Assembly: GCA_015521385.1 (NCBI GenBank)
Contig: WAOH01000094.1
Location: 1 to 12,496, forward strand
DNA: 12,496 bases
Direction of reading: 5' to 3'
DNA from: Thermoproteota archaeon
GTDB taxonomy: Archaea > Korarchaeota > Korarchaeia > Korarchaeales > Korarchaeaceae
The notes below the pieces were generated by a model. The model saw only the letters and a list, made by a program, of their open reading frames with translations. It ran no database searches and had not been told where the DNA came from. Position 1 is the stretch's first letter, and every line of letters starts with the position of its first letter. Of the stretch, positions 1 through 7,078 are shown piece by piece. The translations under genes were made by a program, and so were the position numbers.

Positions 1-510
1 GAGCCTCTCACCGGCCGGCCCTATGCAGGCGACCTTGGCGTTCTTCCCGTGCCTCTTCTCCAGTATTCTGGTCGTCTCGTGGGTGTCCTTCCCCCACAGA
101 TCCTTCGCGTCCCTAAGCTCGGCCTTACCGTCCTCGAGCACCAGGTACACGGGCTCCTCAGACGCACCCTCCAGTATGACCAGGTCGAAGCCCGCGAACT
201 TCACGTATGGACCGAAGTGCCCCCCGGACTGGGAGTCGTGTACCGAGTTCGTCAGGGGTGACTTGGTCACGCTGGTCCACCTGCCAGCCTCCAGTCCAGC
301 CGCGACTCCTGTAACGGGACCGGTGAGCACGAACGCCTTGTTCTCGGGGCTCAGGGGATCGACCTTGGGATCCACCTCCTTCAGCATGAGGTATACTCCT
401 AGGCCCCTTCCCCCTATCCACTGCCTCATCACATCCTCGGGTATAAGGTCGAAGGTATTCCCGACGGTGACCTTGCCCGAGGTCAGGTCGACCCGGGCGT
501 ACCTACCCAT
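1..510 (-). CDS. Aldehyde:ferredoxin oxidoreductase, N-terminal part (3' end outside window)
   Basis: The 170 visible residues match the N-terminal domain of the tungsten-pterin aldehyde ferredoxin oxidoreductase family. These enzymes oxidise aldehydes to carboxylates in the cytoplasm and pass the electrons to ferredoxin. Family signatures seen are WIGGRGLGVYLM near residues 31-42, LTGPVTG at 62-68, GRWTSVTKSPLT at 76-87, SGGHFGPYVKFAGFD at 95-109, and CIGPAGE at 162-168 just before the window edge. The [4Fe-4S] cysteines and the rest of the pterin site lie beyond the edge, so the AOR, FOR, GAPOR and WOR-type subfamilies cannot be separated. The start is the ATG at 510, preceded by a full AGGAGGG site (514-520). 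A likely promoter lies at 562-571. The gene follows an APC permease on the same strand about 207 bases away, probably with its own promoter. Family assignment is firm; the substrate is unknown. Confidence 0.93.
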   Translation of the reverse strand, partial: MGRYARVDLTSGKVTVGNTFDLIPEDVMRQWIGGRGLGVYLMLKEVDPKVDPLSPENKAFVLTGPVTGVAAGLEAGRWTSVTKSPLTNSVHDSQSGGHFGPYVKFAGFDLVILEGASEEPVYLVLEDGKAELRDAKDLWGKDTHETTRILEKRHGKNAKVACIGPAGERL

Positions 511-513
511 ATA

Positions 514-520
514 CCCTCCT
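514..520 (-). promoter_or_regulatory. Ribosome binding site of the AOR gene
   Basis: On the minus strand AGGAGGG lies three bases before the ATG at 510. It is the strongest Shine-Dalgarno match in the window and fixes the start of the oxidoreductase. It also marks this gene as having a leader, unlike several neighbours. Confidence 0.75.
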
Positions 521-561
521 TTGGGCAGAAAACATCACCTAATAGAAAATGAAGAGGAAAT

Positions 562-571
562 CTAATATAAC
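562..571 (-). promoter_or_regulatory. Probable TATA box for the AOR gene
   Basis: The minus strand reads GTTATATTAG here, inside the AT-rich part of the 206-base gap between the permease stop and the AOR start. An archaeal start site about 25 bases downstream would fall near 542. That gives a leader of roughly 30 bases carrying the AGGAGGG site. It is chosen by eye and other AT-rich positions nearby are possible. Confidence 0.45.
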
Positions 572-680
572 GTTTTAGAGTAAAATGTTCATACAGTTTC
601 CTTAATGAGATAACGGTTGATCGTTGGCATTATACTCTCTTGCGATAACGGTTTCCATCTACCAGCGGAAAGCAGGACGA

Positions 681-709
681 GAGGGAAAAGAGGAAAGGGG
701 GGAGGAGGG
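681..709 (-). terminator. Pyrimidine tract after the permease gene, possible terminator
   Basis: Just beyond the permease stop codon (717-719) the minus strand carries 29 uninterrupted pyrimidines; the plus strand is all purine from 681 to 709. Archaeal intrinsic termination uses pyrimidine/T-rich tracts without a required hairpin. The longest T run here is only four, so this is a plausible but weak terminator. The rest of the gap, 511-680, holds the AOR promoter and a 10-base direct repeat and no gene I can support. Confidence 0.35.
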
Positions 710-716
710 TGCTGTC

Positions 717-2570
717 TCAGCCCATCGACTCCCTCCAAGACCTGAACCTGCCTTTCAGGGCATCGTAAAGCTCGAAGAATGGCTTCATCAGGAGGAGAGC
801 CGTCCTCCTGTTCTTGACCAGCAGGTAGGCCATCAGCATGGCGGTGGATATGGCCAGGATGTCGAGGGCTATCTGGGCGAAGGGGAGGAAGGCCACTATC
901 GTGGGGGGAAGGGCTCCCATGGCGGAGAGGCCCTTCATCGCCTCTATAACAGCCGGGGAGGAGATCAGGGCTATCAGCGATGTGATCAGGGTGAGGAGCT
1001 CGACGACCTCCAGCTCGTAGGCCACCACCCCCAGGGAAATCGTGGCGGCCAGAATGAAGAGCACCCCTCCGAAGGCCACGTCCGGAGATACTACCGCCAG
1101 AACGAAGGCGGCCATGCCGGTCAAAAGCACAGAGGCCAGAGGAAGTGCGATCTTCTCCTCCAGTCCCGCCATCTTCTCCAGCTTGGTGACGCTCCAGGCG
1201 ATCGCTATCATCGATATGAGAACGCCGAAGTCGGTGAGCTCGACTAGGTAGGTGGCGTCCGCCGACAGGAGGATCAGGACGAAGAAGGCCACCAGATACC
1301 TGCCCACCGGTGACTCGGCTATCTCCCTCCTCACGTCGAATATGTCGATCAGCATCTCCCTCAGGTGGTTTGAAGCCGTGACCAGGGCCGGTATGAAGGT
1401 CGTGGCTATGCCCAGGATGAGGGCCCCCTCCGTGAGGGCCCTAGCCCAGCCGGAGGTGAGGTCCACAGCCGGTATGGGGGTCTCGGGAACTTCGCCCAGC
1501 AGGTAGATCGCCACGGAGTAGAGCACGAAGAGGATCGCTGGCAGCACGACGCTGATCGCTAAGGCCCTCCTCAGCAGATTCTCCCTCTCATCCCCACTCC
1601 CGGGAATACCCTCTGCCAGGCTCTGTATCTCCTGAAATCCGAAGACGACCATGTAGACGAACGCCATGGCGGGCAGGGCGTCCAGGGACAGGAGCGGTCC
1701 TCCCACGGGGTGCCCGCTCTCCGGCGAGATGAGGAGCGCCCCTATGTGGGCGACGAAGAGGAGGACGAAGACTGGGCCCAGGAGGTACTGGAGCTTGACC
1801 AGCGAGGCCTCGTCGTCTGCGTACCTGAGTGCGACTAGGGTGAAGATGAATATGATCACCCTGAGGGGCATGTTCAACGTCGAGGCCAATTGTTCGCTGC
1901 CCACGAGGGCCAGCGCGTCCGGGACTATGTAGGAGGTCACCACGTCCATGAGCACGAGCATGTTGAACGCCGCCAACGACGTGTTAGCCACCCACATGCT
2001 GAATCTTGACGCGAGGTAAGAGGGGTGCTTCGGCCCGTAGGCCCTCCTCACGAAGGCAGGCCCCCCAACTGCAGACCCTCCCATGTCGTGGGTGAGCCTG
2101 TCCATCCTGGCGTAGAGGAGCGCGAGGAGGAGGGCGGAGCCAGATGCTAGCACGACACCCCAGAGGGAGCTGAAGCCGTACCTCCTTACCGCTTCCGGCA
2201 GCACCACGAAGACCGAGGGTCCGAGGGTGGCTCCGATCCCGAATATCACGAGCTGGCCCAGGCCGTACTTGGCCCCGAGGTGGCGACGGAGCGCCCTCCT
2301 CCCCCCTCTCCCGAAGTTGATCAGTATCCTGAGGGCCAAAGCCAGGGTTAGGAGCAGTGGTACGATCAGGAGGACGAGATAGAGGAGGGGGATGCCTGGT
2401 GAGAGGACGAATATGTCCACCAGTATGGGGAAGGCCATGAAGAGGCTGAGCAGGCCCGGGCTCTCCTCGAAAGAGAGGAGGCCGAAGGCCACCAGCAGCA
2501 CCAGCGCCGCGAGGGCGGCCAGGACCCCCATGACCACCATCAGGTAATCCATGACGCCCCTTAACCTCAT
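717..2570 (-). CDS. APC-superfamily amino-acid-type permease with an extra N-terminal membrane region
   Basis: This 617-residue polytopic membrane protein is most likely a secondary transporter of the amino acid-polyamine-organocation superfamily. The core begins near residue 103 with the glycine-rich first helix IFGIGATLGPSVFVV (109-123), the unwound substrate-binding segment of the fold. VVFGFQEIQSLAEG (308-321), then charged residues and RRAL, matches the conserved sixth-helix/loop region of the family. Before the core are about 100 extra residues with two or three hydrophobic segments (about 11-32, 41-56, 60-84) and a basic loop at 88-101. The last hydrophobic stretch (about 555-585) is followed by a basic tail. 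The start ATG at 2570 overlaps the stop of the upstream small membrane protein as ATGA, which suggests translational coupling. The substrate cannot be read from sequence; the neighbouring aldehyde oxidoreductase fits amino-acid catabolism, but that is inference. Confidence 0.85.
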   Translation of the reverse strand: MRLRGVMDYLMVVMGVLAALAALVLLVAFGLLSFEESPGLLSLFMAFPILVDIFVLSPGIPLLYLVLLIVPLLLTLALALRILINFGRGGRRALRRHLGAKYGLGQLVIFGIGATLGPSVFVVLPEAVRRYGFSSLWGVVLASGSALLLALLYARMDRLTHDMGGSAVGGPAFVRRAYGPKHPSYLASRFSMWVANTSLAAFNMLVLMDVVTSYIVPDALALVGSEQLASTLNMPLRVIIFIFTLVALRYADDEASLVKLQYLLGPVFVLLFVAHIGALLISPESGHPVGGPLLSLDALPAMAFVYMVVFGFQEIQSLAEGIPGSGDERENLLRRALAISVVLPAILFVLYSVAIYLLGEVPETPIPAVDLTSGWARALTEGALILGIATTFIPALVTASNHLREMLIDIFDVRREIAESPVGRYLVAFFVLILLSADATYLVELTDFGVLISMIAIAWSVTKLEKMAGLEEKIALPLASVLLTGMAAFVLAVVSPDVAFGGVLFILAATISLGVVAYELEVVELLTLITSLIALISSPAVIEAMKGLSAMGALPPTIVAFLPFAQIALDILAISTAMLMAYLLVKNRRTALLLMKPFFELYDALKGRFRSWRESMG

Positions 2571-3010
2571 TTCCCGCCGCCCCAGTGCTCCTCATACGCC
2601 TGCCTCAGTATGTGGGCCTGATAGAACGCGACGACGGCCACGACGAGCATCGCGAATCCCAGCAGCTTCATCACCGGGTCAGCCACGCCCAGAAGGTCGG
2701 GGTTCTGGGCCACTGCCTCGAGGAAGGACCTCATCATCTCCGAGGTGTTGCCTGACACCGCGTAGGCCGGCGTGAGGAGGTATATGCCGGCTATCAGGGA
2801 CATGGCAGCCACGACGACCCAGGCAACCTGCAGGAGGAGAAAGGAGAGCCTGTTCACCATCCAGGGATTGCATATGAGTATCCTCAGGCTCCTCAGTCTC
2901 CTGGTATCGGCTTTTCTCAGCTCCTCGGCCAGCTCCCTAGCCTCCTCGGGCGTCAGGGAATCCAGCGCGCGTAGAATTTCTTTGACCCTCTCGGACTCCG
3001 ACACGGACAT
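2567..3010 (-). CDS. Small two-helix membrane protein coupled to the permease
   Basis: I do not recognise a named family for this 147-residue protein. The first 45 residues are highly charged and look helical (ERVKEILRALDSLTPEEARE), so they are probably cytoplasmic. Two membrane segments follow, about 54-80 and 113-133. Between them is a roughly 30-residue loop, probably external, and the tail is short and polar (YEEHWGGGK). Its stop overlaps the permease start by four bases (ATGA), so the two are made together. The arrangement suggests an accessory or regulatory subunit of the permease, but nothing in the sequence proves contact. There is no ribosome binding site. A TATA-like box at 3029-3039 is centred about 24 bases before the ATG, which points to a leaderless transcript and supports this start. 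Confidence 0.8.
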   Translation of the reverse strand: MSVSESERVKEILRALDSLTPEEARELAEELRKADTRRLRSLRILICNPWMVNRLSFLLLQVAWVVVAAMSLIAGIYLLTPAYAVSGNTSEMMRSFLEAVAQNPDLLGVADPVMKLLGFAMLVVAVVAFYQAHILRQAYEEHWGGGK

Positions 3011-3028
3011 CAGGCTCTAGGCTGGGTC

Positions 3029-3039
3029 TAAAAGATAAA
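3029..3039 (-). promoter_or_regulatory. TATA-like box for the small-protein/permease operon (leaderless)
   Basis: The minus strand reads TTTATCTTTTA, centred about 24 bases upstream of the ATG at 3010. Archaeal transcription normally begins about 25 bases past the box, so the mRNA would begin at or next to the start codon. This agrees with the lack of any Shine-Dalgarno sequence. Confidence 0.55.
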
Positions 3040-3085
3040 CACTCCGAGGGACAGTCGTGGGCGGTTCCAGCCGCGAGTGAGGGGG

Positions 3086-3096
3086 AGGAAAAATGA
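3086..3096 (-). terminator. Possible T-run terminator after the propeller gene
   Basis: Immediately after the TAA stop (3097-3099) the minus strand reads TCATTTTTCC, a run of five T. Short T runs just past the stop are common archaeal termination sites. No hairpin is visible. Confidence 0.4.
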
Positions 3097-5325
3097 TTAT
3101 CGGCGCACCGCCGTCAGCTCGAAACTCTCCACCAAGCCGTTCCTGTTCCCGTCGACCCACCTCACCAAGAAGAGGCCGTCGTATCCGAGGTCCTTCACGT
3201 AGTTCACAGCCCATATGAGCCCGGCTCTCGTCCCGTACTCTGTGATGCCGGCCACCCTGACGTTCTTGGTGGAGCAGTCCACCAGGACGACGGCGTAATC
3301 CTCGTACCCGGGACTGGCCCTGTACACTTTACCTTGGTACTCCAGCGCCGTGTATCCCTTCCCTCCCTCCTTGAGGAAGGTGACCCCGTAGGTCACCCAT
3401 GGGAACGGTATCTTGTCCGGTCCTCCCACGTAGAGGAAGGGCCCTCTGTAAACACCGCTGCTCCAGTTCACGTTCATTATGTAGCCGCTCATCCTCGAGA
3501 GGATGTCCTCGTTGAACCTGAAGTCCGAGAGCGTGGTCACGTAGTAGTGAGATTCGGGGAACCCGCTCAGCGACAGGACGCAGTGCATCCTGCCCGGATC
3601 TGGCGTCCTTATCCTCTTGGTTGGTCCCTCCTCCTCAGACACCTCGGGACCCAGATAGCCCGTGAGGTCGGGTATCTTCCTGAGGAACGTCCTGCTCAGT
3701 GTCAGGGAGGCGTCCCTCTCCCTCAGGGAGCTATCCCTGATGATGAATGCCGGGGTAACCAGGGTCAGGGTGCTGTCGGTAATGGACAGCGAGATGTCCT
3801 GATACGTGAGGGATGAATTTGCGAAGGTGAATGCAGGGTCCACGGACACTTGGTTGAAGAGCTTGTAGATCCTGGTGACCATCGCGTCCAACCCGCCGGA
3901 GCCGATGGTGTCGGTGAATCCCCCCAGATATATGTAGCCGTTGAGTCCCGTGATCTCGTTCATCCATTCGTTTCCCGACCCACCGTAACGCCTGGCAGCG
4001 ATCAGATTCAGGTCGGGATCCACCTTCAGGACAACGGAGTCCCTTCCCCCTCTGCCCTCGGAATCGGCGAACCCGACCACGTAGATTTGCCCCTCGTAGG
4101 ACCTTAGGGTCGCGAAACCATCGTCTGCCGACCCGCCGTAGGCCTTCTGACCCATCAGATCGAGGTCGCTGTCGAATTTGACGAGGAGACCGTCGTGTCC
4201 ACCGGACCCGGCGGAGTCGACGTATCCGGCCACGTAGATGTAGTCCCCGAGAGCCGTCACCCCGAAGAAGAAATCGTAATCGGAACCTCCGTAGACCTTC
4301 GCGGATACGAGGTTCAGGTCCTTGTCGAACTTGCAAATCAGCCCGTCTTCCTGCCCGAAGCCGGATGTGGTGACCCCGACCGCGTAGACGTAGTCGCCGC
4401 TCGTGGTCACGTAGTGGAACCCCTCGTAGCTCGTGCTCCCCAGCGCCCTCACGCCTATCACGTTCAGATCCTTGTCCATCTTCACGATGTAGGCATCGTA
4501 ATCCCCTAGTCCAGCTGAGAGGGTGTAGCCCACGGCGTAGAGGTACTGGTCGTCGCCAGTTATCTCGTAGAACCAGTCGTGATTCCTGTTGCCGATTACC
4601 TTCTTGGCCACCACGTTCAGGTCCCTATCGAACTTCACCACCATGGCGTCGTAGCCACCGGCACCCTCGGAGTAGGTGAAGCCGCCCGCGTAGACGTATT
4701 CCCCGTCAGAGTAGGCCCCGTAGAACCCGTCGTAGCTGAAGCCCCCGTAGACCTTTGCCTTCACGGGGTTGAGCTCCTCATCGAACTTGACTATGAGCCC
4801 GTCGTACCCCCCGAATCCCGTCGAGAGTGTGTATCCTGCCAGGTAGATGTTCTCGCCGTCTGAAGCCATCGCGAAGAACTCGTCGTAGCTTCCACCGCCG
4901 TACGTCACGGCCCTGTCCATCGTAGCCACCTCGTCGCTCTCGCTCTCGGCCAGCGGGTTCCCGTAGTACATCAGGATCCTGTTGTCCCCCGGCTCGATCC
5001 TCGGCACCCTCACCCACACCTTGGTGTCAAAGGAGCCGCATCCCGACTCGATCCAGTACGGGAGCGGGTTCCCATCCAGATCTGAGAACCTGAGGTCCCC
5101 GCAGTCCGGCCTCATAAGGCCGTTGTCTATCAGCTTCTTGGTGTTTATGGAGACCAGCACCTGATGGTCCACCAGCGCATTGTAGGGATTCCTTATCTCG
5201 ACGTATCTGACCTTCTCCCAACCAGAGTAGTCGAAACCGCTGGCCGGCGGAAGTGCGACGGGGACTATGAGTGCGATGAGGAGCACGATGGCGCCGCCTA
5301 CTCGTCCTCCCCTCATTTGTACCAC
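3097..5325 (-). CDS. Secreted DUF2341 / seven-bladed beta-propeller / S-layer-like surface protein
   Basis: This 742-residue protein is probably exported and cell-surface bound. A signal peptide (about 1-30, hydrophobic core AIVLLIALIVPVALP) precedes a DUF2341 domain at about 34-130 (LRFSDLDGNPLPYWIESGCG, VWVRVPRI, MYYGNP). Seven repeats of 50-51 residues then start at 142, 193, 244, 295, 345, 396 and 447. Their consensus is about YGGSxYDxFF...GDYIYVAGYT...GGYDGLIVKFDxDLN, which predicts one closed seven-bladed propeller. A Ser/Thr-rich strand-like linker follows (about 500-550). The C-terminal module carries VGGPDKIPFP (633-642) and VAGITEYGTRAGL (691-703), resembling archaeal S-layer-type modules, and ends in an EF-hand-like loop (725-736). 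No transmembrane anchor is seen. The GTG start at 5325 agrees with a leaderless transcript from the TATA box at 5344-5351; ATG at 5316 is an alternative. The ligand is unknown. Confidence 0.88.
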   Translation of the reverse strand: MVQMRGGRVGGAIVLLIALIVPVALPPASGFDYSGWEKVRYVEIRNPYNALVDHQVLVSINTKKLIDNGLMRPDCGDLRFSDLDGNPLPYWIESGCGSFDTKVWVRVPRIEPGDNRILMYYGNPLAESESDEVATMDRAVTYGGGSYDEFFAMASDGENIYLAGYTLSTGFGGYDGLIVKFDEELNPVKAKVYGGFSYDGFYGAYSDGEYVYAGGFTYSEGAGGYDAMVVKFDRDLNVVAKKVIGNRNHDWFYEITGDDQYLYAVGYTLSAGLGDYDAYIVKMDKDLNVIGVRALGSTSYEGFHYVTTSGDYVYAVGVTTSGFGQEDGLICKFDKDLNLVSAKVYGGSDYDFFFGVTALGDYIYVAGYVDSAGSGGHDGLLVKFDSDLDLMGQKAYGGSADDGFATLRSYEGQIYVVGFADSEGRGGRDSVVLKVDPDLNLIAARRYGGSGNEWMNEITGLNGYIYLGGFTDTIGSGGLDAMVTRIYKLFNQVSVDPAFTFANSSLTYQDISLSITDSTLTLVTPAFIIRDSSLRERDASLTLSRTFLRKIPDLTGYLGPEVSEEEGPTKRIRTPDPGRMHCVLSLSGFPESHYYVTTLSDFRFNEDILSRMSGYIMNVNWSSGVYRGPFLYVGGPDKIPFPWVTYGVTFLKEGGKGYTALEYQGKVYRASPGYEDYAVVLVDCSTKNVRVAGITEYGTRAGLIWAVNYVKDLGYDGLFLVRWVDGNRNGLVESFELTAVRR
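3118..3153 (-). other. EF-hand-like calcium loop at the C-terminus of the surface protein
   Basis: Residues 725-736, DGNRNGLVESFE, put acidic or amide side chains at loop positions 1, 3, 5, 9 and 12, with Gly at 6 and a hydrophobic residue at 8. This is the canonical EF-hand/dockerin loop pattern. A single loop near the C-terminus may bind calcium to stabilise the module or mediate attachment. The motif is seen directly; binding is inferred. Confidence 0.55.
3408..4902 (-). repeat. Seven tandem propeller repeats encoded in the surface protein gene
   Basis: Protein repeats of 50-51 residues, hence DNA repeats of about 150-153 bases, run from about residue 142 to the end of the seventh repeat near residue 490-497. 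The spacing is unusually regular (51, 51, 51, 50, 51, 51). The blades are diverged in sequence but keep the opening YGG and the closing KFDxDLN motifs. Repeat 3 (IGNRNHDWF) and repeat 4 (LGSTSYEGF) differ most in the opening motif. Confidence 0.75.
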
Positions 5326-5343
5326 GTGACGGCATGACCCCGG

Positions 5344-5351
5344 ATTATAAT
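5344..5351 (-). promoter_or_regulatory. TATA box of the propeller surface protein gene
   Basis: The minus strand reads ATTATAAT within ATCATAATTATAATCC. Its centre is about 22-24 bases before the GTG at 5325 and 31 before the ATG at 5316, so transcription should begin at or just before the coding region. No ribosome binding site is present. The box lies in the 135-base gap shared with the divergent beta-helix gene. Confidence 0.55.
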
Positions 5352-5420
5352 TATGATTGACGAATGAATGTCCTTAGCCGATATAACGACATTATTATCC
5401 CGCGAGATCCCCGATAGGGA

Positions 5421-5430
5421 TTTAATTAAA
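5421..5430 (+). promoter_or_regulatory. TATA box of the beta-helix gene
   Basis: TTTAATTAAA is a perfect 10-base palindrome and a good archaeal TATA-like element. A start site about 25 bases downstream (near 5450) leaves a leader of about 11 bases that contains AGGTGGG at 5451-5457 directly before the TTG at 5461. This decides the start, because anything encoded upstream of 5450 would not be transcribed from this promoter. Confidence 0.5.
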
Positions 5431-5450
5431 CAAGAGGTTTACTTTCTCTC

Positions 5451-5457
5451 AGGTGGG
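5451..5457 (+). promoter_or_regulatory. Ribosome binding site of the beta-helix gene
   Basis: AGGTGGG matches the archaeal anti-Shine-Dalgarno (complement of CCTCC/CACC) and lies three bases before TTG at 5461. It supports a TTG start and a protein beginning directly with its signal peptide. Confidence 0.55.
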
Positions 5458-5460
5458 CGC

Positions 5461-7056
5461 TTGAAGCGTTTACTTTTGCTGGCCCTGATCCTAACTATTT
5501 CCCTCATTCCACTAACCGTGGCACCCTCCCTCCCCGACACCCATTACGTGGCGCCGTGGGGAGACGATGACAATCCGGGAACGAGGGACAGGCCGTGGAG
5601 GAGCCCGGGGCTCGCCACCAGGAGGATGAAGCCCGGCGACACATTGGTTCTACTGGAGGGGAAGTACGTGCTGAGCGAGTACGACGCTGACATTCTCACG
5701 CCGCCATCGGGGAGGCCCGGCGCCTGGACGGTTATCAGGGGGGAGGGTAAGAGGCCCATGCTGGCCGGCAGGAACAACCTGCTGACGGCCATAGACCTCT
5801 CCGGTAGGAGCTACGTGCGCATCGAGAATCTGGAGATAACCAGCGACGGAGGTGCCCAGTTCAGGGACGGGATCGAGGCCCTAGGAGGTCCGGTTAGCCA
5901 CATCGTGCTCAAGGACCTGTACATCCACCACTTGGACGAGATGGGCATCAACATAGCTGATGCAGAGGACCTGAAGGTGATCAACTGCTCCATAACTCAC
6001 TGCGGCTTCGGATCCATAGGGGGACCGAAGGGGGAGCACGGAGGATGGAGGAACGTACTCATTCAGGACTGCTACCTAGCCTACGCAGGGCACTACTATC
6101 AGGGGGGACCGGGTCCCTCGCCCTACGACAGGCCTGACGGGTTCGGGATAGAGCCCTCCCGAGGACCCATAGAGATAGCTCGCACGGTGGTGGAGCACAA
6201 CAGGGGAGATGGCCTGGATTCGAAGGCGGATAACACCTACATACACGAGTGCGTGGTGGTGAACAACTTCGCCGACGGGGTGAAGCTCTGGGGTCCCGGC
6301 AGCAGGATAGAGAACACCCTGATATACGGGAGGGGGGACGGCAGCTCAGAGGTGACCCCCTGGTCCCCCATCGTGGTCAGCTCCGAGAGGCCCGGGAGGT
6401 TCGAGATAGTGGGGGTCACCGTGGATGATCAGGTGGGCGGGAACTACATAATGCACGTCCAGTACGACTACGATGTCCCCGTGGAGCTGTCGGTTAGGAA
6501 CACCATATTCAGCGGGAGAGGTCCCAACTCACCGATATTCGTGAGGAGGGGTGTAGAATTCAAGTTCGAAGGGTGTCTGTTCTACTTCCCCAAGAGCGGG
6601 TTCGTCCTGGCGGTGGGGGAGGAGCAGTACGGCGCCGATGAGGTCTCCAAGCTTGGAGGGAACTTGTATGGGGACCCCATGTTCGTCAGTACCGGTTTCG
6701 GTGGGGAGGGGGACTACCACCTGAGGGAGAATAGCCCGGCCATAGACTCGGGGGTGGAGGTGCCGCTGAAGGTGGACTTGGATGGGTGCGCCAGGCCGCA
6801 GGGCAGCGGATACGACGTAGGCGCGTACGAGTTCGGGACCTGCGCCGAGAGGGCGAGCGAGCCACTAGGGGCAACCACGACCAGCCACGCAACCAAACCG
6901 GAGTCGGCTCAAGCCAGCGAGACCGGGGTGACGGTAATGGTGACGAGGAGGGTCGAAAGGGGAGAGTCGATCATCTACCTGATGGCGGTGGTCGCCGCCC
7001 TACTAGCCCTCCTGCTGATAGCGACGGTCGCTAGGACAGGGAGGGAAAAGGGTTAA
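5461..7056 (+). CDS. Membrane-anchored right-handed beta-helix surface protein (polysaccharide-lyase-like)
   Basis: Read from TTG at 5461 this is a 531-residue secreted protein. A signal peptide (MKRLLLLALILTISLIPLTV, 1-20) is followed by HYVAPWGDDDNPGTRDRPW (28-46), the usual opening of right-handed parallel beta-helix proteins such as polysaccharide lyases. Beta-helix coils run from about 60 to 380, with repeats such as DGLDSKADNTYIHEC (250-264) and ADGVKLWGPGSRIENTLIYG (271-290). NSPAIDSG (424-431) to GYDVGAYEFG (450-459) is a conserved closing motif seen after such helices. A Thr/Ser-rich stretch (about 465-492) then leads to a membrane helix (504-523) and a basic tail (RTGREK), so the domain sits outside the cell. 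It may bind or cleave a surface or environmental polysaccharide, but catalytic residues cannot be assigned by eye. The frame is open to ATG 5368, but those 31 residues would precede the signal peptide. Confidence 0.82.
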   Translation: MKRLLLLALILTISLIPLTVAPSLPDTHYVAPWGDDDNPGTRDRPWRSPGLATRRMKPGDTLVLLEGKYVLSEYDADILTPPSGRPGAWTVIRGEGKRPMLAGRNNLLTAIDLSGRSYVRIENLEITSDGGAQFRDGIEALGGPVSHIVLKDLYIHHLDEMGINIADAEDLKVINCSITHCGFGSIGGPKGEHGGWRNVLIQDCYLAYAGHYYQGGPGPSPYDRPDGFGIEPSRGPIEIARTVVEHNRGDGLDSKADNTYIHECVVVNNFADGVKLWGPGSRIENTLIYGRGDGSSEVTPWSPIVVSSERPGRFEIVGVTVDDQVGGNYIMHVQYDYDVPVELSVRNTIFSGRGPNSPIFVRRGVEFKFEGCLFYFPKSGFVLAVGEEQYGADEVSKLGGNLYGDPMFVSTGFGGEGDYHLRENSPAIDSGVEVPLKVDLDGCARPQGSGYDVGAYEFGTCAERASEPLGATTTSHATKPESAQASETGVTVMVTRRVERGESIIYLMAVVAALLALLLIATVARTGREKG

Positions 7057-7078
7057 GCGGTGGGTCGAGCTGGGATGA

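Noticed and set aside
23..565. Plus-strand open frame of 180 codons
   Set aside because: It is antisense to the AOR gene, whose conserved motifs, start and ribosome binding site are clear on the minus strand; the plus-strand product is serine/proline-rich shadow sequence.
624..1247. Plus-strand open frame of 207 codons
   Set aside because: It lies mostly opposite the permease and is rich in Gly/Glu/Gln/His as expected from antisense of a hydrophobic membrane protein gene.
1984..2595. Minus-strand open frame of 203 codons in another phase of the permease
   Set aside because: The product is Arg/Pro/Gly-rich low-complexity, typical of an out-of-frame reading in GC-rich DNA; the permease frame has recognisable APC motifs.
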